From NCBI RefSeq assembly GCF_020386615.1, contig NZ_CP077769.1, positions 3,658,001 through 3,722,000 on the forward strand: a stretch of 64,000 nt of DNA, given 5' to 3'. A model generated the notes under the pieces. It did not search any database. It saw only the letters and a program-made list of their open reading frames with translations, and had not been told where the DNA came from. The DNA is from Chitinophaga pendula (GTDB lineage Bacteria > Bacteroidota > Bacteroidia > Chitinophagales > Chitinophagaceae). The translations under genes and the position numbers were made by a program. Shown piece after piece: positions 8,851-15,642 of this stretch; positions within the stretch are counted from its first letter, which is position 1; every line of letters begins with the position of its first letter.

Positions 8851-8988
8851 GTGACAGAAGTGGCTAAAACCATTCACAACATCGGTTCCGTATATGTAAA
8901 TGACTTCAAGGTACATGTACAGCATGGTGAAGTAAGTTCCCATGGCGTCACCTGTAATGTCTCCTTCCGCGTCGACGGCCGGCAATAA
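8851..8988 (+). CDS. Possible small protein, 45 residues
   Basis: An open frame with GTG start reads VTEVAKTIHNIG and ends in FRVDGRQ. It is followed 42 bases later by a strong intrinsic terminator on the same strand, which suggests that something is transcribed here in this direction. An alternative GTG lies nine bases downstream. The residue composition (alternating Val, Ser and charged residues) looks like a beta-strand protein rather than random translation, but I recognise no family. Low confidence. Confidence 0.35.
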   Translation: MTEVAKTIHNIGSVYVNDFKVHVQHGEVSSHGVTCNVSFRVDGRQ

Positions 8989-9030
8989 CCGGCGGATATA
9001 GGTCACATTTTTTCTTTCATAAACACTGGT

Positions 9031-9058
9031 AGGCTGACCATCGTGGTCAGCCTTTTTT
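9031..9058 (+). terminator. Intrinsic terminator
   Basis: A 10-bp perfect stem (AGGCTGACCA / TGGTCAGCCT) with a 3-base loop is followed by TTTTTT. Plus-strand orientation; it would end a transcript containing the 45-residue frame upstream. Confidence 0.75.
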
Positions 9059-9285
9059 CCACCCCCTCTCTCCCTCACTCGATAACCTTTCCGGCTCCTT
9101 CCTATAACATTCCTGTATCATTCCTATAGCATTCGTATAGTCATTGTATAAGCTAGGCATATAGTTGCATATACAATCACTATACAACGCTTATACCTCC
9201 TATATGCAACAAATATGCAATCCACTGACTGTCAATATGCTAAAACATATTAGCGCTACAACCCCTTGGCTATCAGCTCCTTAAA
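9059..9285. other. Intergenic stretch with degenerate 11-bp tandem repeats
   Basis: No gene is supported here. From 9099 to about 9152 the motif TTCCTATAACA recurs as TTCCTGTATCA, TTCCTATAGCA, TTCGTATAGTCA and TTGTATAAG, roughly one helical turn apart. Further TATA/TATAC steps continue to about 9210. The remainder is AT-rich without other structure that I can see. Confidence 0.5.
9099..9152. repeat. Degenerate tandem repeat, about 11 bp unit, five copies
   Basis: Copies start at 9099, 9110, 9121, 9132 and 9144. The first three differ from each other at one to three positions; the last two are weaker. In-phase spacing could bend DNA or bind a protein cooperatively. Confidence 0.55.
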
Positions 9286-9287
9286 AC

Positions 9288-9316
9288 AAAAAAGGCTGCT
9301 CCTGAAGGAGCAGCCT
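9288..9316 (-). terminator. Intrinsic terminator of the T9SS LamG-protein gene
   Basis: Read on the minus strand, a 10-bp stem (AGGCTGCTCC / GGAGCAGCCT) with a TTCA loop is followed by a run of T. It lies 21 bases after the stop of the gene at 9337. Confidence 0.85.
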
Positions 9317-9336
9317 CTAAAACAACAGGCCGTAGC

Positions 9337-11337
9337 TTACCTGTTCAGGATAATCTTAGTAGCCAGACGACGCTTGTCGGCAGTATGTACCTGTATCAGG
9401 TAAGTACCACCAGGAATGCCAGCTGGCAATTGTATACTGTTAGATTGCAGCGCCTGACGGTATACCTGTCTGCCTTGCAGATCAGTTACCGTAACAACGC
9501 CACCTTTCAGGGCTTTCTCACCGCTGATAATGATCAATCCGGTAGATGGGTTCGGATATACCTGCAGCGCTTCTATCTTCGATGCCGGCGCCACAGACGG
9601 ACTTACCATCGTACGTGCACCGCTTTCACGGGTAGTCGTCAGGCTGAACGTATAACTGCGGAAGAAGTTGTGCGCCTCCTGTGCAGACAATGCACGGTTG
9701 TAGATATACACCTCATCCAGTTTACCGTCCAGGTTAGCCGTCAGCCCCCCATCCAGCTGTCCAAGCGTAAAGTGATCCGCAGTCGGCGGATAAATGATCG
9801 TACCAGAGAATGGCTCCGTAGCCACCAGCTCTCCATTCAGATACAACTTGATGTTCGTACCGTCATAAGTAGCCGTCGCATGATACCAGGTAAAGGCTGC
9901 CAGGTTAGTCGTAGAGATCGCAACTGCCTGGGTATTATTAGCCGTTACAATAAAGATCAGCTTGTTGGCTATTACTTCCAGTATCCAGCCACGACGGTCG
10001 CCGAGTACAGAATACCCTCCGTTCACCAATGGGTTCACTACACTCACAGAATTCACCGTAAACCAGGTAGATACAGATACTTCCGGTGTCGGGAACGCGG
10101 TCGCAGGCAGCGATACCTTATTGCTGCCACCACCAAAGGCGCCAGACTGCTGACAGATCAGGTCAGGGGCAAATGTCACACCGTCCACCGCACCATTGTT
10201 ACCATTCGGTGTCACATCGTCGCCATTACCATTCAATGGATAATGCGCCAATGGATTAGCAGGCGCCGTACCACATGGTGTCTGCGGAGTTACCTTCACC
10301 GTCACCCCTTTACGGGCAGTCACACAACCATTGGAAGAGGCAAAATCAACATAGTAAGTACTGGTCGTCGCTGGACTCACCTGGAAGTTATTACCAATGT
10401 ACAGCAACGTACCTCCTACCGGCGAATCGTACCAGTACACCGTATTGATACCTGCATTCAGCGCCGTCAGCGTAGCAATATCCTTGAAGAAGATAGGAAT
10501 CGTATCCGCTGCCACTACCGGGAAGTCCGGTCGCTGGCTTACCACCACCGTCGCAAAACCAAGAGCACTGCTGCAACCCCCTCTTACATACAATGCCGCA
10601 TAAGTAGTACTCACACTGGGCGACACCTTGAACGTATTGCCACTGTGGATACCGGTAACACCCGTAGTGCTGGAATACCAGATCACCGTAGCACCCGTAT
10701 CCACCGGTACTGACAACGTCACACTGTCACCGCTACAAATGCTGCTGGCATTAGGCGTGATCACCGGCGCCGGCAAGGTCACCGTCTCCCGGTTCGCATA
10801 ATACAAACGGAAATTTTGCAACAATCCGAGCAAACCACCGCTCAGCGTCACCTTCACCCGGTCGAACTGTTTGGTAGGCCTTATATGCACCTCCGCACGG
10901 GTATTGTTCTGCAACAAACGTACAATGTCGGCAGATAATACACGGGAATCATTGTTAGGCGTAGACCCGTTAAAAGTCTGTACCGTCACCGCACCAAACA
11001 AGCTCAGCGACAACACAGAATTGCCGCTGCCGACACCAATGAACAAGGAATCACATCCCGTATTACTGGGAGCAGGAAAAATAAGTGTCTGCTCCACACT
11101 AACACCGGCAAGACCTAGGCTGATGTTAAACGTGGAAAAATCGTCAATGTTAGGCCCTACCGCATTGTTAGGGTCCGTAACACCACAAAAAAGACAAATG
11201 CCATTCACCTGATTCACCTGCGAACTGGCAAACACCTTCTGGGCATGCACCTGTACACTAAAGAGAAAAAGAAAAAATGGCATTAACAGCATACATAACA
11301 TGCTGGATCGCGTCAGCGAATGTGTAGATGTCTTCAT
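9337..11337 (-). CDS. T9SS-exported protein with Ig-like repeats and a LamG domain
   Basis: A 666-residue secreted protein. It has a signal peptide (about 1-33, ending in VHAQ), and an N-terminal beta domain resembling the SprB/CHU-type choice-of-anchor module. Two Ig-like/PKD-type repeats follow near 190-350, where the paired phrases TTYAALYVRGGCSSA and STYYVDFASSNGCVTA mark their ends. A LamG/concanavalin A-like domain covers about 365-570 (AHYPLNGNGDDVTPNGN, NGELVATEPFSG, LDEVYIYNRALSAQE). The C terminus from about 592 is a type A T9SS sorting domain (LQVYPNPSTGLIIISG, ending KIILNR). The protein is therefore probably exported and attached to the cell surface; LamG suggests carbohydrate binding or adhesion. 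Confidence 0.85.
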   Translation of the reverse strand: MKTSTHSLTRSSMLCMLLMPFFLFLFSVQVHAQKVFASSQVNQVNGICLFCGVTDPNNAVGPNIDDFSTFNISLGLAGVSVEQTLIFPAPSNTGCDSLFIGVGSGNSVLSLSLFGAVTVQTFNGSTPNNDSRVLSADIVRLLQNNTRAEVHIRPTKQFDRVKVTLSGGLLGLLQNFRLYYANRETVTLPAPVITPNASSICSGDSVTLSVPVDTGATVIWYSSTTGVTGIHSGNTFKVSPSVSTTYAALYVRGGCSSALGFATVVVSQRPDFPVVAADTIPIFFKDIATLTALNAGINTVYWYDSPVGGTLLYIGNNFQVSPATTSTYYVDFASSNGCVTARKGVTVKVTPQTPCGTAPANPLAHYPLNGNGDDVTPNGNNGAVDGVTFAPDLICQQSGAFGGGSNKVSLPATAFPTPEVSVSTWFTVNSVSVVNPLVNGGYSVLGDRRGWILEVIANKLIFIVTANNTQAVAISTTNLAAFTWYHATATYDGTNIKLYLNGELVATEPFSGTIIYPPTADHFTLGQLDGGLTANLDGKLDEVYIYNRALSAQEAHNFFRSYTFSLTTTRESGARTMVSPSVAPASKIEALQVYPNPSTGLIIISGEKALKGGVVTVTDLQGRQVYRQALQSNSIQLPAGIPGGTYLIQVHTADKRRLATKIILNR

Positions 11338-11626
11338 AAAGAGGATAGTTTTGGGTTTTTTGGGTTAATGAATGACAAACATTTGATGTCCGGGGGGTAC
11401 AATGGCTATAGTAACAAAATGATCATGGAATATTAGAACAATGGACTCGGCTCACTGGCTGGGATATTGCTATCGGTCCGGGCCGCCCTTACATGCATTA
11501 CAGCAAAGGTATCATGCATGAAATGAAGACAATACGCAGTGTAGCTTTTTTATAAAATTTAATGCCAAAAAAGCAGTCACTCCCTGGCAACGCCACCCAA
11601 TTAAACCCTGACACAACCAATAAAAC
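11338..11626. other. Intergenic region upstream of the T9SS LamG protein
   Basis: About 290 bases separate this gene from the alkylation operon's terminator. They should hold the minus-strand promoter for the T9SS gene, but I found no convincing TAnnTTTG box. A small inverted pair ATGCAT...ATGCAT occurs near 11495-11520. Nothing else is supported. Confidence 0.3.
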
Positions 11627-11658
11627 AAGCAGTGACACCCCCTGGGGTAGCACTGCTT
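11627..11658 (-). terminator. Intrinsic terminator of the split-Ada operon
   Basis: On the minus strand AAGCAGTG pairs with CACTGCTT around an inner CCCC/GGGG, followed by GTTTTATTG. It overlaps the last two bases of the stop codon of the final gene. Confidence 0.6.
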
Positions 11659-11920
11659 ACAAAGGTCGTTCCCTCCACCGCCGGTAAGCCGCCGGCATAC
11701 AATGCCCGCATGGCCGGTAACCCGCCGCAGCCGCCTCCCCGGCTCCGGCAAAAAACACCCGGTTCTCCGCTTTCATCTGCCGGCCCGACACACAGTCCAA
11801 CCGGCCATATATCTTCAGCCGCCGGTTACCTGCCAGCACGATCGCACCCGCATCCACCAACGCCTTCAACCGCCGTGCCCGCGCAAAAGGCCCGTCCCCC
11901 AATGACACATGCCGGATCAT
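11657..11920 (-). CDS. Stand-alone Ada-type zinc-binding domain protein
   Basis: An 87-residue protein that is a single Ada metal-binding domain. In E. coli Ada this domain holds zinc through four Cys, of which C38 accepts methyl groups from phosphotriesters. Here IYGRLDC aligns with Ada's IYCRPSC, so the position of the acceptor Cys is Gly39. C43, C71 and C74 (GYRPCGHC) remain, as does the ENRVFF...AAAAGYRP core. It therefore probably binds metal and perhaps DNA, but should not act as the methyl acceptor in the known way. It overlaps the upstream dioxygenase gene by 4 bases (ATGA) and is the last gene of the operon. Confidence 0.8.
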   Translation of the reverse strand: MIRHVSLGDGPFARARRLKALVDAGAIVLAGNRRLKIYGRLDCVSGRQMKAENRVFFAGAGEAAAAGYRPCGHCMPAAYRRWRERPL

Positions 11921-12627
11921 ACCGCATCGTGAAAAATGATCCCTACCGTATACCGCCGCCCTTCCTGCACCTCGCTGACACCGTGTTTCATATTCACCCG
12001 GTAATACCCCCTACTCCCCTTTACCGGCCGGAAATTCGTCGTAAACAACAACAGGTCCCCCTTACCGGGCCGCAATACATATGCCCTCGACTGCGCCCGC
12101 GGCCGCTGCTCCAACAACACAAACTCCCCACCGCTATACGCCTCTTCAGGGTCGTTCAGGAACAATACCGCCTGTATCGGAAAGAAAAGATCCCCGTACA
12201 GATCCTGGTGCAGCGTATTATACCCGCCTTTCCCATATTGCAGGATCAGCACCGTCGGCTGCGTCTGCCCCGCCGCCGCACAACGGGCCTGCCATTCCGC
12301 CAGCTCCGCCGGATAACGGGTTTCCTGCTCCAACACCTGCATCCAGGTATTGGCCACCGGCGCCAGCTGCGGATAAATATGCGTCCGCAACTGCTGCAAA
12401 ATATCCGGCAACGGATAACGATAGTACTTATACTCCCCCGCCCCAAAACGATATCGCTCCATCGTGATCGTCTTCCGGTAATGACCAGCAGTCGTATAAT
12501 CCGCCTGCAAATCGGCACATTCCGCGTCTTTCAATACACCTGGCAATATCGCATAGCCATGACCGTGCAGGCTGGCAGCCGCCGCCTCCCAGTCCAGCCG
12601 CCCCAGACGCGCTGCTATAGTATCCAT
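11917..12627 (-). CDS. 2-oxoglutarate/Fe(II)-dependent oxygenase
   Basis: A 236-residue cytoplasmic protein with the double-stranded beta-helix oxygenase signature: iron ligands H140 and D142 (LHQDLYGD), distal H215 (MKHGVSEV) and the 2-oxoglutarate-binding R225 (RRYTVGIIFHDA). The start at 12627 (MDTIAARLGRLDW) is chosen; the longer frame upstream would run back towards the AraC-Ogt gene. It is the middle gene of an operon with an Ada-like regulator/repair protein and an Ada zinc domain. A role in oxidative dealkylation, comparable in logic to AlkB, is likely. It is not a close AlkB by sequence; the closer likeness is to the 2OG-Fe(II) proteins of prolyl-hydroxylase type. Confidence 0.8.
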   Translation of the reverse strand: MDTIAARLGRLDWEAAAASLHGHGYAILPGVLKDAECADLQADYTTAGHYRKTITMERYRFGAGEYKYYRYPLPDILQQLRTHIYPQLAPVANTWMQVLEQETRYPAELAEWQARCAAAGQTQPTVLILQYGKGGYNTLHQDLYGDLFFPIQAVLFLNDPEEAYSGGEFVLLEQRPRAQSRAYVLRPGKGDLLLFTTNFRPVKGSRGYYRVNMKHGVSEVQEGRRYTVGIIFHDAV

Positions 12628-12656
12628 GTAAAGTGAGATTAAAAGTGAAGAAAATA

Positions 12657-13496
12657 TCAGGCTTCCACCTCCGTATCCGTACGGGCAGCCTCCCAACCGA
12701 TGATGGCCTGCTTACGCGCATCACCCCAATGATAATTCCCCAACACACCGGTAGATTTGATGATACGGTGACAAGGGATCAGGAACGCCACCGGGTTGTC
12801 TCCCACCGCCGTACCTACCGCCCTGCTGGCGCCAGGATGCTGTATCACCCCCGCTATATCCCCATAGGTAGCCAGCCCGCCCATAGGTATCCTTAACAAT
12901 GCCTCCCATACCTTCAGCTGAAACGGCGTCCCCTTCAGATGCAGTTTGATCTCTCCCAACCGGCTCCAGTCCTGCGTGAAAATGTACAACGCATGCTGCT
13001 GTATCGTATCCACCATCTGCACATAACTCGCCTGCGGAAACTCCCGCTGCAGGATCAATAACGCCGCTACCGGATCATCCGCAAATGCCATATGACAGAT
13101 CCCCTTCTCCGTAGCCGCTACCAGGATATTACCAAACGGACTCTCCGCAAAACTGTAATTGATCACCAGCGCCCTCCCCCCTTGCTTATACTCGCCAGGC
13201 GTCATCCCCTCTATCGTCACAAATAAATCATGCAGACGACTCGTCCCCGACAACCCCGTCTCAAAAGCCGCATCCGACAAAGAGGCCTGCTGCGCCTTCA
13301 ACATTTTCTTCGCATGCCCGATCGTCAGGTATTGCAAAAACTTCTTCGGCGTAACGCCCGCCCACTCTTTGAACATCCGCTGAAAATGAAATGGACTGAG
13401 GTACACACTCTCCGCTATCTCGTCCAGGTCCGGCTGCTCCTTGAAATGTGTCTTAATGTATCCGATAGCATGGGCTATCTTATCATAATTGTTCAT
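12657..13496 (-). CDS. AraC-type regulator fused to methylated-DNA-cysteine methyltransferase (Ada/Ogt)
   Basis: A 279-residue two-domain protein. Residues 1-105 are an AraC helix-turn-helix pair (IAESVYLSPFHFQRMFKEW, ending in MTPGEYKQG). Residues about 112-275 are O6-alkylguanine-DNA alkyltransferase with the acceptor C242 in IPCHRII and the preceding GNP. It lacks the N-terminal zinc domain that in Ada senses methyl-phosphotriesters; a related domain is encoded by the third gene of this operon. It reverses O6-methylguanine and probably regulates its own operon. First gene, 29 bases before the dioxygenase, behind a good promoter. Confidence 0.92.
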   Translation of the reverse strand: MNNYDKIAHAIGYIKTHFKEQPDLDEIAESVYLSPFHFQRMFKEWAGVTPKKFLQYLTIGHAKKMLKAQQASLSDAAFETGLSGTSRLHDLFVTIEGMTPGEYKQGGRALVINYSFAESPFGNILVAATEKGICHMAFADDPVAALLILQREFPQASYVQMVDTIQQHALYIFTQDWSRLGEIKLHLKGTPFQLKVWEALLRIPMGGLATYGDIAGVIQHPGASRAVGTAVGDNPVAFLIPCHRIIKSTGVLGNYHWGDARKQAIIGWEAARTDTEVEA

Positions 13497-13516
13497 ATCA
13501 ACCTCTTTTTATAACA

Positions 13517-13546
13517 CAAATGTACAGCGATCCTCTCCCGCACAAA
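13517..13546 (-). promoter_or_regulatory. Promoter of the split-Ada operon
   Basis: Read on the minus strand: TTTG (13543-13546), 18 bases, then TACATTTG (13517-13524). This matches the Bacteroidota consensus TTTG-N19-TAnnTTTG. A start near 13508-13510 would leave a leader of about a dozen bases. Confidence 0.7.
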
Positions 13547-13728
13547 ACCCGGAACTTGCGCATTATCCACTACACTTTAACAATGCTTTAGCATATACCC
13601 CCCGCCCTCACCTACCCCGCCGCTTATAACCCTGAAATACAATTCTTTGTTCTTATACTCATCCATAAAAAAACAGGCAAATGGTACCACATATCACCCG
13701 TTCGGCCATACGCCGTTCATCCATTTTT

Positions 13729-13758
13729 TTTGTTCTCAACAGAACAAAACATATATTG
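13729..13758 (+). promoter_or_regulatory. Promoter for a candidate structured RNA
   Basis: TTTG at 13729-13732, a 19-base spacer, then TATATTGC-type -7 box (TATATTG, 13752-13758). It lacks one T of the consensus but the spacing is exact. A transcript would start near 13765 and run into the structured element at 13802-13914. Confidence 0.5.
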
Positions 13759-13801
13759 CAATACCATTAAAAAGGAATTAAACCAACGATGTCAGTGATG
13801 A

Positions 13802-13914
13802 AGAGGTTGGACTTTAAACAACGGAACCCTGCCAGTGATGATCCGTTATTCCGTTAGCTTTTACGCGTAGTGTTGTTTATAAAGGGCAGGATGGGCCCAC
13901 AGATCCCAACCCCA
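13802..13914 (+). ncRNA. Candidate structured RNA with nested stems and a possible pseudoknot
   Basis: Outer stem GGTTGG (13805-13810) pairs with CCAACC (13906-13911). Within it CTTTAAACAAC (13812-13822) pairs with GTTGTTTATAAAG (13872-13884) with a 2-base bulge. An inner hairpin can form from AACGGAA and TTCCGTT. CCTGCC in the inner loop (13828-13833) can pair with GGCAGG (13885-13890), outside the second stem, as a pseudoknot. No long frame crosses it and a promoter lies 45 bases upstream. It is either an independent small RNA (6S-like RNA is possible) or a leader. I cannot name the family. Confidence 0.4.
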
Positions 13915-14145
13915 CCCGACTAAAGGACCGCTCTGAAAGGAAACCCATCAATTCTCTTTGACGGTTCAACATTTTCTCTTAAATTCATACATCCTGTTCT
14001 ATTACAGACTGTCGTTTTTGCTTTATCCGTGGAATATTGACCTGCTATGCCAACCAAGCACCCTTCAGGATCATTCCAATTTGATAATTAACCAGTGCGT
14101 GTCATAGCCGGAGAATGCGTTTCCTGATCCGTTAACAGCTTATTA

Positions 14146-14173
14146 TTGATCTATTTAATACTCCCTATTTTTG
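14146..14173 (+). promoter_or_regulatory. Promoter of the graspetide precursor array
   Basis: TTG at 14146-14148, a 17-base spacer and a perfect TAnnTTTG box (TATTTTTG, 14166-14173), 24 bases before the ATG of the first precursor gene. The short leader fits Bacteroidota promoters. Confidence 0.6.
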
Positions 14174-14197
14174 TTCACCAATAAAAAATGTTAAGCC

Positions 14198-14380
14198 ATG
14201 AAAACAAATGCCTCTTTAGTACAACCCTTTTTCGCATTGTTTCTGGAAGCCGCTACCCCAGCTCATTCATCAGTTGCCAACAACGAAAAGTTATTAGGCG
14301 CAATCCCCACACATCCGTTAAAAGATGGTGCCGTAACACAAAAATATCCTTCTGATGGAGATGATGGTGTAGAGATCTAA
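14198..14380 (+). CDS. Graspetide (microviridin-type) precursor peptide 1
   Basis: A 60-residue peptide. The leader contains VQPFFALFLEA (residues 8-18), the PFFARFLE-type helix that microviridin ATP-grasp ligases recognise. The C-terminal core TQKYPSDGDDGVEI matches the microviridin core T-x-K-Y-P-S-D-x-(D/E)-(D/E). In the known chemistry Thr and Ser are esterified to Asp and Glu side chains, and Lys forms an amide. The result is usually a tricyclic serine-protease inhibitor. It is the first of seven precursors upstream of two ATP-grasp genes and is separated from the next by 212 bases with a strong hairpin. Modification and product are inferred. Confidence 0.85.
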   Translation: MKTNASLVQPFFALFLEAATPAHSSVANNEKLLGAIPTHPLKDGAVTQKYPSDGDDGVEI

Positions 14381-14415
14381 TACCCTCAAAAAAGAATAAC
14401 CATTGAACATACGAT

Positions 14416-14473
14416 GGTGTAGTTGTAAACCCATAGTGCCCGCTGCCGGGCACACACTATTGATACACCTTTT
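14416..14473 (+). terminator. Long hairpin between precursors 1 and 2 (terminator or attenuator)
   Basis: GGTGTA (14416-14421) pairs with TACACC (14464-14469), enclosing ATAGTG/CACTAT and a GC-rich inner hairpin GTGCCCG/CGGGCAC. TTTT follows. The rest of the 212-base gap up to 14592 can also fold (GCTGCC/GGCAGC) but holds no gene. Confidence 0.5.
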
Positions 14474-14592
14474 AGCCTGACGCTGCCATTCCATGCGGTA
14501 ACGAACACGCACGGTGTGTGTGATCCTATCGCTGCGGCAGCACGCCGACCGGCCCTTCATCCTTTTATTCTCTCATTATAAACGCAAGACGT

Positions 14593-14721
14593 ATGCAACA
14601 AAAAAATGAAACCGTTCAACCCTTCTTCGCTCAGCTGCTCGAAGCTAAATCAGTAGCTACCAACGATGCTGTTGCCAATACCATCACCTGGCCCTGGATC
14701 GACAACCCCATCGTAAGCTAA
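14593..14721 (+). CDS. Graspetide-like precursor peptide 2 with ITWPWID core
   Basis: A 42-residue peptide. Its leader ETVQPFFAQLLEAKS has the same PFFAxxLE ligase-recognition motif as the other precursors. The core does not fit microviridin: it ends NTITWPWIDNPIVS, with no Lys and no KYPSD. Possible ester donors are T30 and T32 (and S42); the only side-chain acid in the core is D37, which allows one macrolactone at most. The peptide is short and close to peptide 3, from which it is 60 bases away; together they form a separate subgroup. Whether it is modified at all is unknown. Confidence 0.8.
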   Translation: MQQKNETVQPFFAQLLEAKSVATNDAVANTITWPWIDNPIVS

Positions 14722-14781
14722 TCACCCCATCGTGATTATCAACGATACCATGTTCATTCTTTCATTTAAAAACCTACATGT

Positions 14782-14907
14782 ATGCAACAAAACCAAGAAA
14801 CCGTTCAACCCTTCTTCGCACAACTGCTGGAAGCTAAGTCTAACTCCAATCAGGAAACAGCTAAACTGATCACCTGGCCCTGGATAGACATTCCCATCAC
14901 AGAATAG
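14782..14907 (+). CDS. Graspetide-like precursor peptide 3 with ITWPWID core
   Basis: A 41-residue paralogue of peptide 2. The first 20 residues are nearly identical (MQQ..ETVQPFFAQLLEAKS), the linker differs, and the core KLITWPWIDIPITE conserves ITWPWIDxPI. The acceptors D36 and E41 with donors T31 and T40 could give one or two rings. Conservation of the leader and core with divergence of the linker suggests selection on both ends. A frame-shifted ATG four bases upstream leads nowhere; the start at 14782 restores the family pattern. A terminator follows directly. Confidence 0.8.
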   Translation: MQQNQETVQPFFAQLLEAKSNSNQETAKLITWPWIDIPITE

Positions 14908-14916
14908 TCATTCACA

Positions 14917-14949
14917 CCTGTGCAGCAAAAGGCTGCACAGGATTTTTAA
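14917..14949 (+). terminator. Intrinsic terminator after precursor 3
   Basis: A 10-bp perfect stem (CCTGTGCAGC / GCTGCACAGG), loop AAAAG, then ATTTTTAAT. It separates the two ITWPWID peptides from the four microviridin-type peptides downstream. Confidence 0.8.
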
Positions 14950-14980
14950 TAAACCCTCACCCACATAAAGCGTAGTAGCT

Positions 14981-15154
14981 ATGCAACCAACAAACAATGA
15001 GCGCCCGTTTTTCGCGCAATTCCTCGAAGCTCAACAAACAGAAAACCGCGTCAACATGCCCGGCGCATCATCCCTTACCACCCGCCTGCTGGACGGTGGC
15101 TACGAAACAATGAAATATCCTTCCGACAGCGACGAAGGCGGTCCCCTGTCTTAA
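14981..15154 (+). CDS. Graspetide (microviridin-type) precursor peptide 4
   Basis: A 57-residue peptide with the leader motif RPFFAQFLEAQ (8-18) and the core TMKYPSDSDEGGPLS, again T-x-K-Y-P-S-D-x-D-E. The linker (NMPGASSLTTRLLDGG) differs from those of peptides 5-7, and the tail after the acidic pair is GGPLS rather than GVE. It starts 73 bases after peptide 3 and ends 31 bases before peptide 5. ATG at 14981 gives the usual distance between start and leader motif. Confidence 0.88.
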   Translation: MQPTNNERPFFAQFLEAQQTENRVNMPGASSLTTRLLDGGYETMKYPSDSDEGGPLS

Positions 15155-15185
15155 GGTTTTACTTCACACCTAAACCCAACTATAC

Positions 15186-15362
15186 ATGAAAACAGAAAAA
15201 CACATCGAGCGCCCGTTCTTCGCTCAGTTCCTCGAAGCACAACAACAACAGAACGAAGACAAACAACGCCAGGCAGCCGAATCATGGGGGACCAACAAAT
15301 TCCTCGACTGGCCCGCTACCACCGACAAGTATCCCTCCGATGGCGACGACGGCGTAGAATAG
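15186..15362 (+). CDS. Graspetide (microviridin-type) precursor peptide 5
   Basis: A 58-residue peptide: leader RPFFAQFLEAQQQQNED, then the ESWGTNKFLD segment shared with peptides 6 and 7, and the core TTDKYPSDGDDGVE. All six side chains used in microviridin cyclisation (Thr, Lys, Ser, Asp and two acids) are present. The conserved NKFLD segment just before the core may be a second recognition or cleavage site (inference). Lies 31 bases after peptide 4. Confidence 0.88.
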   Translation: MKTEKHIERPFFAQFLEAQQQQNEDKQRQAAESWGTNKFLDWPATTDKYPSDGDDGVE

Positions 15363-15416
15363 TCTTCCCCCAAAAACATCATTTTTTTTGTCACTTAATC
15401 CAAACCTTCATCAACG

Positions 15417-15599
15417 ATGAAAACTAAACTTCCAATTGAGACGCCTTTCTTCGCCCAGTTCCTCGAAACACAAAAAAGCGAGAACGAAGAAAGAATGCAA
15501 CAGGCAGCACAAGCCTGGGGAACCAACAAATTCCTCGACGAACCCCTGCAAACACACAAATACCCCTCCGATGGAGACGATGGCGTTGGCGTAGATTAA
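15417..15599 (+). CDS. Graspetide (microviridin-type) precursor peptide 6
   Basis: A 60-residue paralogue of peptides 5 and 7: leader TPFFAQFLETQKSENEE, linker WGTNKFLDEPLQ, core THKYPSDGDDGVGVD. The variable residue between Thr and Lys is His here (Asp in 5, Leu in 7). That residue faces the protease in known microviridins, so the set may cover different targets. The final VD adds a further acid after the core. 54 bases after peptide 5. Confidence 0.88.
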   Translation: MKTKLPIETPFFAQFLETQKSENEERMQQAAQAWGTNKFLDEPLQTHKYPSDGDDGVGVD

Positions 15600-15642
15600 T
15601 CCCATCTCATCATCATTTTTTAAATCATTCAACCAAACTACG

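Larger units (their letters stand above)
13547..14145. other. 600-bp region without protein genes
   Basis: Between the divergent alkylation operon and the graspetide cluster. It holds the promoter at 13729-13758 and the structured element at 13802-13914. From 13915 to 14145 I see no gene, terminator or repeat that I can support. Confidence 0.5.

Noticed and set aside
8004..8873. Longer N terminus of the DNA alkylation repair protein
   Set aside because: The additional 52 residues have no family similarity and overlap the small plus-strand unit; MDVQTILREL fits the family start.
9385..10713. Long open frame (442 codons) on the plus strand
   Set aside because: It lies antisense to the T9SS LamG gene, is rich in Arg/His/Tyr as expected of a shadow frame, and has no domain.
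11632..12636. Open frame of 334 codons on the plus strand
   Set aside because: Antisense to the Ada zinc-domain and oxygenase genes; very Pro/Arg-rich composition typical of a GC-rich shadow.
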